Assembly: GCF_029211125.1 (NCBI RefSeq)
Contig: NZ_JARGEN010000074.1
Span: 1 to 64,000 of the forward strand
Origin: Curvibacter soli
GTDB lineage: Bacteria; Pseudomonadota; Gammaproteobacteria; Burkholderiales; Burkholderiaceae_C
Direction: 5' to 3'
DNA: 64,000 bases
Of this stretch, positions 33,517-47,482 are shown piece by piece; the stretch's first letter is position 1, and each line of letters begins with the position of its first letter. The notes beneath the pieces were generated by a model. The model saw nothing but the letters and a program-made list of their open reading frames with translations. It was not told the DNA's origin and did no database searches. A program made the translations under genes and the position numbers.

Positions 33517-34788
33517 CTACTCGCTGCCCAGCGTCTCGGCCCAGGCCAGCGCCTGCAGGTGCGCCCAGTTGACCTGGCGGTTGGAGAGCTGCAGCGCATC
33601 GGCGTTGCGCGCGAAGGCTGTGTCGTCGCCCACTTCGCAGGCGATGGTCAATTCCAGGAAGGGCGCGAAAACGCCGCTCTTGTGAAGCAGTGCGTCATTG
33701 ACCTGCTGCGGCAGGGCCAGCGATGCCAGCGCCTTGTCCATGGGCACGCCGAGCATGGAGTCGAGCAGCGAGAATACGCCTACCACGAAGGCGTTGTCGC
33801 AGTCCTCGGGCGGCAGCAGTTCGGCGGCCAGCAGTTCCATCAGCCGGCCCCGCACCACGGCGGTCGTGCCCACGATGGGCGGGGCGCCGCCGTTGCGCGA
33901 GGTGGTCAGCAGCAGCGCGGCCCAGCGAAACAGCTTCTTGAGCCCCAGGATCATCACCGCGTGGCGGAACGAGGTGATCTCGCAGCTCAGCCCGAAGCCC
34001 GCCGAGTTGATGAAGCGCAGCAGGGAAAACGAGAGCGTCGGGTCGCGCTTGAGAACTTCCTCGATCTCCATCGTGCTGGCCTGTTTGCGCACGAGGTTGA
34101 TGAGCTGGATGATCGTGGCTTGCGAGGGGCGGATGGTTTGCGCCTTCACCAGCGTGGGGCGGGCGAACCAGTAGCCCTGGAACAGCTTGACGCCCAGCCC
34201 GCGCATGAGGTTGAACTGCTCCTCGGTCTCGATTTTCTCGGCCACCATTTCGGCCTGGGTGTTGCCGCGCGCGAAGCGCACCAGCGCCTCGGCCATCTCG
34301 GGCTTGAAGGCCGGCATCTCCAGCTTGATGAAGGCCGCCAGCGGCAGCCAGGACACGTAGCTGCGCCGCAGCACCTGCTGGTTGAACGCCAGGCGGAAGC
34401 CGCGCTGGCGCAGGCCGTCGAGCACGCTGACGCGCGCCTCGATGTCCTCTGGCGTGGCGCCGTCGGCCAGCGTGGGCACTTCCAGCACCACCTTTTCGGG
34501 ATGGATCAGCTCCAGATGGCCGCCGGCCAGGCTTTCGTGGGTGCAGTTGATGAACACCGACTTCGAGCCGACGATGGCCTCGGTGCCGGCGTAGGACAGG
34601 GCGTTGAAGAGCAGCGCCGCATCGCTGGCCGCGGTGTGGGCGTGGTGGGCGATGGAGCGGTCGAACAGTTCGTAGCCGTAGACCGCCCGTTCCCCGTCGA
34701 CGATGGCCTGCCGCGCGATGACGGCGGTGTTGCCGTCATCGGGCGTCGAATGGTCAGTCAGATCGGCGGGTTGTGTGGCGGTAGACAT
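33517..34788 (-). CDS. EAL-HDOD domain signalling protein (paralogue 1)
   Basis: A 423-residue cytoplasmic protein of the YuxH-like class: an N-terminal EAL-type barrel, about residues 20-215 (AVIARQAIVDGERAVYGYELFDRS, FINCTHESLAGGHLELI, IETEEQFNLMRGLGVKLFQGYWFA), and a C-terminal HDOD domain, about 220-410 (IIQLINLVRKQASTMEIEEVLKRDPTLSFSLLRFINSAGFG). The catalytic signature of active c-di-GMP phosphodiesterases is replaced (YELF instead of EALL-type, few metal ligands), so it likely binds rather than cleaves. The neighbour at 34901-36169 is a clear paralogue in the same orientation. Confidence 0.88.
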   Translation of the reverse strand: MSTATQPADLTDHSTPDDGNTAVIARQAIVDGERAVYGYELFDRSIAHHAHTAASDAALLFNALSYAGTEAIVGSKSVFINCTHESLAGGHLELIHPEKVVLEVPTLADGATPEDIEARVSVLDGLRQRGFRLAFNQQVLRRSYVSWLPLAAFIKLEMPAFKPEMAEALVRFARGNTQAEMVAEKIETEEQFNLMRGLGVKLFQGYWFARPTLVKAQTIRPSQATIIQLINLVRKQASTMEIEEVLKRDPTLSFSLLRFINSAGFGLSCEITSFRHAVMILGLKKLFRWAALLLTTSRNGGAPPIVGTTAVVRGRLMELLAAELLPPEDCDNAFVVGVFSLLDSMLGVPMDKALASLALPQQVNDALLHKSGVFAPFLELTIACEVGDDTAFARNADALQLSNRQVNWAHLQALAWAETLGSE

Positions 34789-34900
34789 GGCGGGCAGAGC
34801 CTGGAAGGGGTTGGGTTCATTCTAGGCGGCGCGGCGGCTGGCCGCTACCTCCATTGATCCATCCAGGGCGACCGGGCCGGCGGGAAGCTTGAGTGAAGCA

Positions 34901-36169
34901 TCAAGCCAGCAACTGCTCCGTCCAGGCCAGCGCCTGCAGGTGGGCCCAATTGATTTGCTGGTTGCTGAGCTTGAGCGCCGCCGCGGCCCGCGTGAAGGTG
35001 GCGTCGTCGCCGGTTTCGCAGGCGATGGTGAGTTCCAGGAACGGTGCGTAGATGCCCTTGCGGCGCAGCAGGGCGTCTTCCACCAGGGGCGGCAGCGCCA
35101 GCAGCGCGACCGCCTTGTCCATCGGCATGCCGAGCATCACGTCGAGCAGCGAGAAGATGCCGACGACGAAGGCGTTGTCGGCTTCTTCCTGCGGCATGAC
35201 CTCGGCGGTGAGCAGCTCCATCAGCCGCCCGCGCACCACGGCCATGCTGCCGACCGCGGGCGGCGTGCCGTTGGCGCGCGAGGCGGTCAGCAGCAGCGCG
35301 GCCCAGCGGAACAGCTTCTTGAGCCCCAGGATCATCACGGCCTGGCGAAACGAGGTGATCTCGTGCGCGAAGCCGAAGCCCGAGGAGTTGATGAGCCGCA
35401 TGAGGTTGAACGCAAGGCCCGCGTCCTTCTTGAGCACCTCTTCGATCTCCGCCGTGCCGGCCTGCTTGCGCACCAGATTGATGAGCTGGATGGTATAGGC
35501 CTGCGAAGGGCTGACGAGCTTGGTCTCCACCACCGAGGGCTTGGAGAACCAGTAGCCCTGGAAGAGCTGCACGCCCATGCTGGACACCAGGTCGTACTGC
35601 TCGGCGGTCTCGACCTTCTCGGCGATCAGCTCGGCCTCGGTGTGCGCCTGTGCGTAGCGGATCAGGGGCGCGAGCTGCTCGGGCTTGATCTGCAGCAGAT
35701 CGAGCTTCACGTAGTCGGCCAGCGGCAGCCATGACAGGTAGGCGCGGTGCAGCACCGTGTGGTTGAAGGCGATCTGAAAGCCGCGTGCGCGCAGCTCGGC
35801 CAGGGTGGTGACGCGGTTTTCGATCTCCTCGGGCGTGGCCGGCTCCACCGGGGGGATTTCGAGCACCACCTTCTCGGGGTTGATCAACTCCAGGTGGCCG
35901 CCCGCCAGGCTGTTGAGCGTGCAGTTCACGAAGATCAGCATGCGCCCGATCAGGTCTTCGGTGCCCGCGTGCGACAGGGCGTTGAACACCAGCGACACAT
36001 CGCTGGCCGCGGTATGGCCACCCGGGGATTTCGATCGGTTGAACAGCTCGTAGCCGATCACGACGTGCTGCGCGTTCATGATGGCCTGGCGGGCGATCAT
36101 GGCGACGGGCTCCTTGCCGGCATCGTTGGGGTGTACCGGCGCGGGCCCGGGAACGGGAGTGCTCGTCAT
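34901..36169 (-). CDS. EAL-HDOD domain signalling protein (paralogue 2)
   Basis: A 422-residue paralogue of the preceding protein with the same domain order: degenerate EAL (MIARQAIMNAQHVVIGYELFNRS, VETAEQYDLVSSMGVQLFQGYWFS) then HDOD (IQLINLVRKQAGTAEIEEVLKKDAGLAFNLMRLINSSGFG). The HDOD halves are the most alike (both share ITSFR.AVMILGLKKLFRWAALLLT and FVVG.FSLLD.MLG.PMDKA), while the N-terminal 25 residues differ. Tandem duplication is evident. HDOD proteins in related bacteria affect motility, cell cycle or stress output; the specific role here is unknown. The intergenic gap is about 110 bases. Confidence 0.88.
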   Translation of the reverse strand: MTSTPVPGPAPVHPNDAGKEPVAMIARQAIMNAQHVVIGYELFNRSKSPGGHTAASDVSLVFNALSHAGTEDLIGRMLIFVNCTLNSLAGGHLELINPEKVVLEIPPVEPATPEEIENRVTTLAELRARGFQIAFNHTVLHRAYLSWLPLADYVKLDLLQIKPEQLAPLIRYAQAHTEAELIAEKVETAEQYDLVSSMGVQLFQGYWFSKPSVVETKLVSPSQAYTIQLINLVRKQAGTAEIEEVLKKDAGLAFNLMRLINSSGFGFAHEITSFRQAVMILGLKKLFRWAALLLTASRANGTPPAVGSMAVVRGRLMELLTAEVMPQEEADNAFVVGIFSLLDVMLGMPMDKAVALLALPPLVEDALLRRKGIYAPFLELTIACETGDDATFTRAAAALKLSNQQINWAHLQALAWTEQLLA

Positions 36170-36265
36170 GGTGGGTAGGGCCTCGTGTCAAAAAAGCAAG
36201 TAGCGTCATTCTAAGAACGTCGCAATGATCGGGGCGGCGGAATGTCGAGTTTCGGTGTCCCTCGG

Positions 36266-37069
36266 CTACCCGTTCGCCAGCCAGTCCAGCTCCGCATCCG
36301 AGAAACCCGCGGCGCGGCGGGCCTGGGTGTTGAAGGGCGGCCTGGGGCGCGGCGCCTCGTAGGCGCGCACCAGGACTGCGTAGTGTTCCACCGGGTCCAG
36401 CCCGTCGCGCGCGCAGAGCCAGCGGTACCAGCGGTTGCCGATGGCCACGTGGCCCACTTCCTCGGCGAGGATGGTGTCGAGGATGGCCACGGCGCGCAGC
36501 GCGTCGGGCGTGCCCACGCGCCTGAGCTTGTCCTGGATCGGCGGCGTGGCGTCGAGGCCGCGCGCCTCCAGCGTGCGCGGCACCAGCGCCATGCGCGCCA
36601 CGACGTCGTGGCGCGTCTTCTCGCACATGCTCCACAGGCCCTGGTGGGCGGGAAAGTCGCCGTAGTCGCGGCCCATTGCGCGCAGGTGCTCGCGCAGCAG
36701 CGTGAAGTGGCGCGCTTCCTCGCCGGCCACGCGCAGCCAGTCGAGGTAGAACGCCACCGGCATGCCGTCGAAGCGCCACACGGCGTCGAGGGCGAGGTTG
36801 ATGGCGTTGAACTCGATGTGCGCGATGGCATGGACCAGCGCCGCGCGCCCCGCGCCGGTGAAGGGTGAGCGGCGCGGCACCGCGGTGTGGTCGAGCAACA
36901 CGGGCCGGGCCGGTCGGCCGGGCAGGGCGTGCGGATCGGCGGGCTCCGCAGGGCCTTGCTCTGCTATCGAAAAGGTAGCTGCTGCCGCAAGCATATCGAG
37001 CGCCTGGGCCGCTTTTTGTGCGGGATCGGCCAGGCGCAAGACCTGCAGGGCATGGTGGCGTAGCTCCAT
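36266..37069 (-). CDS. DUF455 family ferritin-like protein
   Basis: A 267-residue protein with a ferritin-like di-iron four-helix bundle. Carboxylate/histidine pairs are seen in AIAHIEFNAINLALDAVWRF, GEEARHFTLLREHL and AEEVGHVAIGNRWYRW, enough ligands for a di-metal site. DUF455 proteins are often annotated as rRNA processing-like or MiaE-like, but their reaction is not established. Residues about 20-36 (AAQALDMLAAAATFSIA) are encoded by a copy of the short Comamonadaceae repeat, so the N-terminal region is variable. It is divergent from the gamma carbonic anhydrase-like gene. Confidence 0.85.
   Translation of the reverse strand: MELRHHALQVLRLADPAQKAAQALDMLAAAATFSIAEQGPAEPADPHALPGRPARPVLLDHTAVPRRSPFTGAGRAALVHAIAHIEFNAINLALDAVWRFDGMPVAFYLDWLRVAGEEARHFTLLREHLRAMGRDYGDFPAHQGLWSMCEKTRHDVVARMALVPRTLEARGLDATPPIQDKLRRVGTPDALRAVAILDTILAEEVGHVAIGNRWYRWLCARDGLDPVEHYAVLVRAYEAPRPRPPFNTQARRAAGFSDAELDWLANG
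36963..37010 (-). repeat. Short Comamonadaceae repeat inside the DUF455 gene
   Basis: GCTATCGAAAAGGTAGCTGC followed by TGCCGCAAGCATATCGAGCGC has the elements of the repeat and is read in frame near the protein's N-terminus. Confidence 0.5.
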
Positions 37070-37104
37070 CCCTACAATTCTAGTTTTGTCACTTGGAGCA
37101 AGAC

Positions 37105-37629
37105 ATGGCGGTGTATGAACTCGATGACGTGGCCCCGCAGGTGGCCGGATCGGCCTGGGTGGCCGAGAGCGCGCAGGTGGTGGGCCAGGTAACGCTGGGT
37201 GAGGATGCCAGCGTCTGGTTCGGCAGCGTGGTGCGCGGCGACACAGACAGCATCACCATCGGCGCGGGCAGCAACATCCAGGACGCCAGCGTGCTGCACG
37301 CCGACCACGGCAAGCCGCTCGTCATCGGCGAGCGCGTCACCGTGGGCCATCAGGTGATGCTGCACGGCTGCACCATCGGCGATGAATCGCTGATCGGCAT
37401 CGGCGCCATCGTGCTCAACGGCGCCAGGATAGGCCGCAACTGCCTGGTGGGCGCGGGCTCGCTGGTGACCGAGGGCAAGGAATTTCCCGACGGCTCCATG
37501 ATCCTCGGCAGCCCCGCGAAGGTGGTGCGCCAGCTCACGCCCGAGCAGATCGAGGGTCTGCGCCAGAGCGCGCGCCATTACGTCGAGAACGCCCGGCGCT
37601 TCAAGGCCGGGCTGCACCGTGTGGCCTGA
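37105..37629 (+). CDS. Gamma carbonic anhydrase-family (YrdA/PaaY-like) protein
   Basis: A 174-residue left-handed beta-helix protein forming trimers. Hexapeptide repeats run from about residue 15 to 140 (VVGQVTLGEDASVWFGSVVRGDTDSITIGAGSNIQDASVLHAD). The metal histidines are visible in VLHADHGKP, VTVGHQVMLHGCTIGD. An adjacent QD pair in NIQDASV matches the family. Members act as carbonic anhydrases or thioesterases; the natural role is unclear. GGAG lies six bases before ATG 37105, and TACAAT at 37073-37078 is a candidate -10 box. Confidence 0.92.
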   Translation: MAVYELDDVAPQVAGSAWVAESAQVVGQVTLGEDASVWFGSVVRGDTDSITIGAGSNIQDASVLHADHGKPLVIGERVTVGHQVMLHGCTIGDESLIGIGAIVLNGARIGRNCLVGAGSLVTEGKEFPDGSMILGSPAKVVRQLTPEQIEGLRQSARHYVENARRFKAGLHRVA

Positions 37630-37673
37630 CCCGCCGGCTGGAGCCCCGCCGCGCCCCCCCAATCGCGCCCCCC

Positions 37674-37699
37674 AATCGCGGCCATTAATCGCGGCCATT
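37674..37699. repeat. Tandem AATCGCGGCCATT duplication
   Basis: The 13-mer AATCGCGGCCATT occurs twice in succession, and two further AATCGCG units precede it at 37661. It lies in the hslO leader, immediately before the ribosome-binding site. Confidence 0.8.
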
Positions 37700-37717
37700 G
37701 TTTCCAGGAGTCCCCGG

Positions 37718-38695
37718 GTGTCAGAACTCCATAAATTCATCTTCGACGGCCTGCCCGTGCGCGGCGCCATCGTGCGGCTCACCGGCGCGTGGGCCGAGAT
37801 ACTGAACCGCCGCGCCGCCAACACCGCCACCGGCGCCTACCCCGAGCCCGTGGCCCGCCTGCTCGGCGAAATGGCCGCCGCGGGCGTGCTGATGCAGGCC
37901 AATATCCAGTTCAACGGCGCGCTGGTGCTGCAGATCTACGGCGACGGGCCGGTCAAGCTCGCCGTGGTCGAGGTGCAGTCCGACCTGTCGCTGCGTGCCA
38001 CGGCCACGCTGGCGGGCGGCGTGGCGCCGGACGCGGGGCTGGCCGACCTGGTCAACACCGGCAACGGCGGGCGCTGCGCCATCACGCTCGACCCGAAGGA
38101 GCGGCGGCCGGGCCAGCAGCCCTACCAGGGCGTGGTGCCGCTGCACGGCGACCAGCGCGAAAAGCTCGGCCGCATCAGCGAAGTGCTGGAGCACTACATG
38201 CTGCAGAGCGAACAGCTCGACACCACGCTGGTGCTGGCCGCCAGCGGCGAGGTGGCCGCGGGCCTGCTGATCCAGCGCATGCCGGTGCAGGGCGAGGGCA
38301 ACCTGGCGGGCCGCGCCAACGAGGACGACATCGGCAGCAGCGAGGACTACAACCGCATCGCCACGCTGGCCAGGAGCCTCACGCCCGAGGAACTGCTGGC
38401 GCTGGACGTGGACACCATCCTGCACCGCCTGTTCTGGGAGGAGAAGCTCATGCGCTTCGTGCCGCGGCAGGGGCTGTCTGGCCCGCATTTCGCCTGCGCC
38501 TGCAGCCGCGAGCGCGTGGCGCGCATGATCCGCGGCCTGGGCCTGGAAGAGGCCGAGTCGATCATCGCCGAGCGCGGCGACATCGAGGTGGGCTGCGAGT
38601 TCTGCGGCGCGCAGTACCGCTTCGACGCGGTGGATGCGGCGCAGATCTTCACCGAGCCCGGCAAGCAGCCGCCCGCCAGCGCGGCGGTGCAGTGA
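37718..38695 (+). CDS. hslO: Redox-regulated chaperone Hsp33
   Basis: Hsp33 (325 residues) is a holdase activated when oxidation releases zinc from its C-terminal cysteines. The CxC pair is in FACACSRERV and the CxxC pair in GCEFCGAQYRF. The N-terminal domain opens LHKFIFDGLPVRGAIVRLTGAW and contains DLVNTGNGGRCAITLDP and EDYNRIATLARSLTPEELL. The GTG at 37718 is selected because AGGAG lies eight bases upstream and the protein then begins like other family members. It follows the gamma carbonic anhydrase-like gene by about 90 bases. Confidence 0.95.
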   Translation: MSELHKFIFDGLPVRGAIVRLTGAWAEILNRRAANTATGAYPEPVARLLGEMAAAGVLMQANIQFNGALVLQIYGDGPVKLAVVEVQSDLSLRATATLAGGVAPDAGLADLVNTGNGGRCAITLDPKERRPGQQPYQGVVPLHGDQREKLGRISEVLEHYMLQSEQLDTTLVLAASGEVAAGLLIQRMPVQGEGNLAGRANEDDIGSSEDYNRIATLARSLTPEELLALDVDTILHRLFWEEKLMRFVPRQGLSGPHFACACSRERVARMIRGLGLEEAESIIAERGDIEVGCEFCGAQYRFDAVDAAQIFTEPGKQPPASAAVQ

Positions 38696-38719
38696 GGGGC
38701 GGGCGCTGCAAGCCATATT

Positions 38720-38763
38720 GGCCTCCAGCGCCCGTACTGATTGCGGTGGCAGCTATCAAAAGA
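38720..38763 (+). repeat. Short Comamonadaceae repeat
   Basis: GGCCTCCAGCGCCCGTACTG followed by ATTGCGGTGGCAGCTATCAAAA; a near-consensus copy between the convergent hslO and ftsB genes. Confidence 0.9.
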
Positions 38764-38782
38764 TGAGCGTGTAAGAGGCGGC

Positions 38783-39058
38783 TCAAGGGGCGACCTGCAC
38801 GTAGATCTCGCCCTGTTTGACCATGCCGAGTTCGCTGCGCGCCTTTTCCTCGACCGTGTCCAGCCCTTCCTTGAGGTCGCTGACCTCGGAGGCCAGCCGC
38901 TCGTTGGCCTGCTGCGCCTGCGCGTTGGCGGCCTTCTGCCGGGCGAGCTGGTGGCGCATCTGCGCCACTTCGGGCAGGCCGCCGCGCCCGAACCAGAGCT
39001 GGGTATGCACTGCCACCAGCAGGATGAGCAGCACGACGGGGATGAGGCGCGAGCCCAT
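38783..39058 (-). CDS. ftsB: Cell division protein FtsB
   Basis: FtsB (91 residues from the ATG at 39058) is a bitopic protein of the divisome that forms the FtsQLB complex. A single membrane helix is at about 4-20 (RLIPVVLLILLVAVHTQLWFG), followed by a coiled coil at about 30-70 (MRHQLARQKAANAQAQQANERLASEVSDLKEG). The end reads EEKARSELGMVKQGEIYVQVAP, typical of the family. A TTG 18 bases upstream would add six residues. It follows eno by 33 bases, the standard betaproteobacterial arrangement. Confidence 0.93.
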   Translation of the reverse strand: MGSRLIPVVLLILLVAVHTQLWFGRGGLPEVAQMRHQLARQKAANAQAQQANERLASEVSDLKEGLDTVEEKARSELGMVKQGEIYVQVAP

Positions 39059-39091
39059 GCGCGGCAGCGGCGGCAACGCGGAACGCGGCGG

Positions 39092-40474
<1,383 letters not shown>

Positions 40475-40487
40475 AGGAGCAAAAAGC

Positions 40488-40778
40488 TCAGCTACCTTCC
40501 ACGCACACCAAGCGCATGATGGCCGCGCCCTCGCGCGCGGCTTTCGCCTTCTGGTATTCGGGCGTGTCGTAGAACGCGCGGGCGGCATCGAAGGAGGGGA
40601 ACTTCAGCACCACCAGGCGGCCCGGGTGCCAGTCGCCTTCCAGCACCTCGACCTTGCCGCCGCGGATGCACACCTCGGCGCCATGCACGCGCATGGCCTC
40701 GGTGCTCCATTTGCGGTACTCCTCGTACTGCGCGGGGTTGGTGACGGTGACGCTGGCGATGACGTATCCGCTGCTCAT
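40488..40778 (-). CDS. DUF1330 family protein
   Basis: A 96-residue dimeric alpha/beta-barrel-like protein. SSGYVIASVTVTNPAQYEEYRKWSTEAM and GDWHPGRLVVLKFPSFDAARAFYDTPEYQKAKAAREGAA are diagnostic. Function is unknown; structural relatives include small monooxygenases and stress-response proteins. It sits seven bases after kdsA, whose stop region overlaps an alternative in-frame TTG start, so it is co-translated in the pyrG-eno operon. Confidence 0.9.
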   Translation of the reverse strand: MSSGYVIASVTVTNPAQYEEYRKWSTEAMRVHGAEVCIRGGKVEVLEGDWHPGRLVVLKFPSFDAARAFYDTPEYQKAKAAREGAAIMRLVCVEGS

Positions 40779-40785
40779 GGTTGTT

Positions 40786-44676
<3,891 letters not shown>

Positions 44677-44684
44677 TTTTCCCC

Positions 44685-45131
44685 ATGAAAATCGACGTCA
44701 AGATCATCGACCCTCGTATCGCGGAGCAACTGCCCGCTTATGCCACTCCCGGCAGCGCCGGGCTGGACCTGCGCGCCTGCCTCGACGCGCCGCTGACGCT
44801 CGCGCCCAACGCCTGGCAACTCGTGCCCACGGGCATCGCCATCTACCTGCGCGATCCGGGCTACGCGGCGCTGATCCTGCCGCGCTCGGGACTGGGCCAC
44901 AAGCACGGCATCGTGCTGGGCAACCTGGTGGGGCTGATCGACAGCGACTACCAGGGCCAGCTCATGGTGAGCGCCTGGAACCGCAGCGATGTGGCCTTCA
45001 CCATCGCGCCGATGGAGCGCATCGCGCAGCTCGTCATCGTGCCGGTGGTGCAGGCGCGGTTCAACGTGGTGCAGGAGTTCCCGGCCTCGGAGCGCGGCGA
45101 GGGCGGCTACGGCTCCACCGGGCGGGCGTGA
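44685..45131 (+). CDS. dut: Deoxyuridine 5'-triphosphate nucleotidohydrolase
   Basis: Dut (148 residues) hydrolyses dUTP to dUMP, keeping uracil out of DNA and feeding thymidylate synthesis. The five trimeric dUTPase motifs are visible: [51 protein letters not shown] and the C-terminal [11 protein letters not shown] that closes over the active site. It lies directly behind coaBC, a widespread pairing. Confidence 0.98.
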   Translation: MKIDVKIIDPRIAEQLPAYATPGSAGLDLRACLDAPLTLAPNAWQLVPTGIAIYLRDPGYAALILPRSGLGHKHGIVLGNLVGLIDSDYQGQLMVSAWNRSDVAFTIAPMERIAQLVIVPVVQARFNVVQEFPASERGEGGYGSTGRA

Positions 45132-45283
45132 GCGCGTAGTCTGGGTCTTACGCCGTGCCGCATCGCCATCCCACGCGGGCAGCCGGTGGCGCCTGATGCG
45201 CGCAGGCGGGCATGGGGCACCCAATGGCAGGCACGCGGGCGCGACGATCGTCTCTGCCTGCATCCATTCCAAGGAGAATAGCC

Positions 45284-45757
45284 ATGCATAAACCATCCAC
45301 CCGTATCGCCACGCTGGCGTGCACCATCCTGTTGCTGGGCTCGCTCGCCGCCTGCGGGGCGCCTGCGCGCGATCAGTACTACGGGCAGCAGCCCCATCCG
45401 GCCGCGGCGCAGGCCTATGTCGAATATGGCCGCGTGGCCAGCATCGAAGCCGTCCGCACCGAAGAGCGCGCGCGGCCCAGCGGCGCGGGCGCGGTGATCG
45501 GCGCCGTGGTCGGCGGCGTGGTGGGCAACCAGATCGGCGGTGGCTCGGGCCGGGCGCTGGCGACCGCGGCCGGCGCGGTCGGCGGGGCGGTCGTGGGCAA
45601 CCGCATCGAGGACGGCCGCTACGAAGTGCGCGAAACCTGGCGCATCTCCATCCAGATCGACAACGGCAGCTACCGGGCCTTCGACGTCAGTTCGCCCGGC
45701 GACCTGCGCGTGGGCGACCGCGTGCGCGTCGAGGACGGGCGGATTTCGCGGGTTTAG
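45284..45757 (+). CDS. Glycine-zipper outer-membrane lipoprotein
   Basis: A 157-residue lipoprotein. The signal peptide ends in the lipobox LAAC, with Cys24 as the lipidation site. A glycine-zipper helix hairpin (GAVIGAVVGGVVGNQIGGGSG and AGAVGGAVVGNRIE) spans about residues 68-108, followed by a small beta-rich domain (YRAFDVSSPGDLRVGDRVRVEDGRI). This resembles SlyB/Rickettsia 17-kDa antigen-type proteins that stabilise the outer membrane. AAGGAG precedes ATG 45284. Monocistronic. Confidence 0.85.
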   Translation: MHKPSTRIATLACTILLLGSLAACGAPARDQYYGQQPHPAAAQAYVEYGRVASIEAVRTEERARPSGAGAVIGAVVGGVVGNQIGGGSGRALATAAGAVGGAVVGNRIEDGRYEVRETWRISIQIDNGSYRAFDVSSPGDLRVGDRVRVEDGRISRV

Positions 45758-45763
45758 CCGGGT

Positions 45764-46288
45764 TTAGTGCAGCGAGTCGCTGCCAGGGGCCTGCGGGCGG
45801 ATGGTGAAGAAGCCGGCACCGACGGAGCCGCGCCCGATCTCCTCCTCGCTTGCCTCGCGCACGCCGCGCACGGTGAGCGCGATGCGCAGCGCGATGCCGG
45901 CCAGCGGATGGTTGGCGTCCAGCACCACGTGGTCGGGGTAGACGTCGGTCACGGTGTAGAGCGCATCGCGGGGCGCGCCCTCGGGCAGCGGGAACGGCAG
46001 CGCAGAGGGCTCGAACACCATGCCTTCGGCGAGCTGCGCGGGGAATTGGCTGCGCGGCTGCAGAAAAATCAACTGGTCGTCGAAGTCGCCGAACGCCTGC
46101 TCGGGCTCGATGTGCAACTGCAGCGTGTCGCCAACGGCATGGCCTTGCAGCGCCGCTTCGATGGTGGCGAGCAGATCGCCGCCGCCGACGAGGAATTCAA
46201 CGGGTTCATCGAGCACGTCGAGTTCTTCGCCGAGCGTGTCCTTGAGCGTCCAGGTCAGTGCGACGACGCATTGCGGGGTGATTTCCAT
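45764..46288 (-). CDS. SlyD-like FKBP-type peptidyl-prolyl isomerase
   Basis: A 174-residue FKBP of the SlyD type with an IF-domain insertion. MEITPQCVVALTWTLKDTLGEELDVLDEPVEFLVGGG opens the FKBP half, EPEQAFGDFDDQLIFLQPRSQF leads into the insert, and DANHPLAGIALRIALTVRGVREASEEE returns to the FKBP sheet. It lacks the His-rich metal tail of enteric SlyD. It probably assists folding in the cytoplasm. It lies convergent with the glycine-zipper gene (six bases between stops) and divergent from the cupin gene. Confidence 0.9.
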   Translation of the reverse strand: MEITPQCVVALTWTLKDTLGEELDVLDEPVEFLVGGGDLLATIEAALQGHAVGDTLQLHIEPEQAFGDFDDQLIFLQPRSQFPAQLAEGMVFEPSALPFPLPEGAPRDALYTVTDVYPDHVVLDANHPLAGIALRIALTVRGVREASEEEIGRGSVGAGFFTIRPQAPGSDSLH

Positions 46289-46339
46289 AGGAGAATTGTC
46301 GCAGCTTGATGCGCAACGTCGCCGAATGCCTTTGCTTCC

Positions 46340-47482
46340 ATGAACACCACACAACCTCTGGCGCTGCTTGGGGGCTTGAGCCCGGCGCGGTTCATGGCCC
46401 GCTACTGGCACCGCAAGCCTTTGCTCGTGCGCGGGGCGATTGCGGGCTTCGCGCCGCCGCTGGGCCGCGCCGAACTGTTCGCGCTGGCCGCACGCGAAGG
46501 CGTGGAGTCGCGGCTCGTGCGCGAGCAGCCCCGGTGGCAGCTTCGGCACGGACCGTTCGCGCGCCGCGCCTTGCCGCCGCTGCACCAGCGCGCGTGGACG
46601 CTGCTGGTGCAGGGCGTCGACCTGCATGACGACCGCGCGCATGCGCTGATGCAGCGGTTCCGCTTCGTGCCCGGGGCGCGGCTCGACGACCTCATGGTCA
46701 GCTACGCCACCGATGGCGGCGGCGTGGGGCCGCACTTCGACAGCTACGACGTCTTCCTGCTGCAGGCGCAGGGCCAGCGGCGCTGGCGCATCGGCAGGCA
46801 AAAGGACTTGCGCCTGCGCGACGACGTGCCGCTGAAGATCCTGGCGGAATTCACGCCGGAGCAGGAATGGGTGCTGAACCCCGGCGACATGCTGTACCTG
46901 CCGCCGCGCTATGCCCACGACGGCGTTGCGGTGGGCGAGTGCATGACCTATTCCATCGGGTTTCGCGCGCCCGCGCGCCATGCCCTGGCGCGCGAGCTGT
47001 TGCAGCGCATTGCCGATGACGATGACGAAGCGGGGGCGGACGCCGCCGTGCCAGACCTCTACCGCGACCCGAAGCAGCCCGCCGTGGAGGCGCCCGCGGC
47101 TATTCCCCCGCCGCTGCAGGCATTCGCGCGCGATGCGCTGCAGCGGGCCCTGGCGGTGCCGCATGCGCTCGAACGCGCGCTGGGCGAGGTGCTGACGGAG
47201 CCCAAGCCGCATGTCTGGTTCGACGGCGGCGCGGCGTGGTCGCCCGGCCCCGTGCGCCTGGACCGCCGCACCCGCATGCTCTACGACGACCGGCACGTGT
47301 TCATCAACGGCGAGAGCTACCGCGCCGCGGGCCGCGATGCCGCGCTGATGCGCCGGCTGGCCGATGCGCGCATGCTCACACGGCGCGAAGCCGGCGGTTT
47401 GAGCGCCAACGCACAGGAGCTGCTCGCCGCCTGGTGCGAGGACGGCTGGGCGCATGCCGCGCAGGAAGATGCAGATGACTGA
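46340..47482 (+). CDS. JmjC-type cupin oxygenase (YcfD/RoxA-like ribosomal oxygenase)
   Basis: A 380-residue Fe(II)/2-oxoglutarate-dependent oxygenase-like protein. The HxD...H iron triad is visible as GPHFDSYDVF and LPPRYAHDGV on a double-stranded beta-helix core (residues about 90-200). The N-terminal GGLSPARFMARYWHRKPLLVRGA and the C-terminal winged-helix-like tail match YcfD, which hydroxylates an arginine in ribosomal protein L16. The assignment to that substrate is by family. Its stop overlaps the start of the next gene, so the two are coupled. Confidence 0.88.
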   Translation: MNTTQPLALLGGLSPARFMARYWHRKPLLVRGAIAGFAPPLGRAELFALAAREGVESRLVREQPRWQLRHGPFARRALPPLHQRAWTLLVQGVDLHDDRAHALMQRFRFVPGARLDDLMVSYATDGGGVGPHFDSYDVFLLQAQGQRRWRIGRQKDLRLRDDVPLKILAEFTPEQEWVLNPGDMLYLPPRYAHDGVAVGECMTYSIGFRAPARHALARELLQRIADDDDEAGADAAVPDLYRDPKQPAVEAPAAIPPPLQAFARDALQRALAVPHALERALGEVLTEPKPHVWFDGGAAWSPGPVRLDRRTRMLYDDRHVFINGESYRAAGRDAALMRRLADARMLTRREAGGLSANAQELLAAWCEDGWAHAAQEDADD

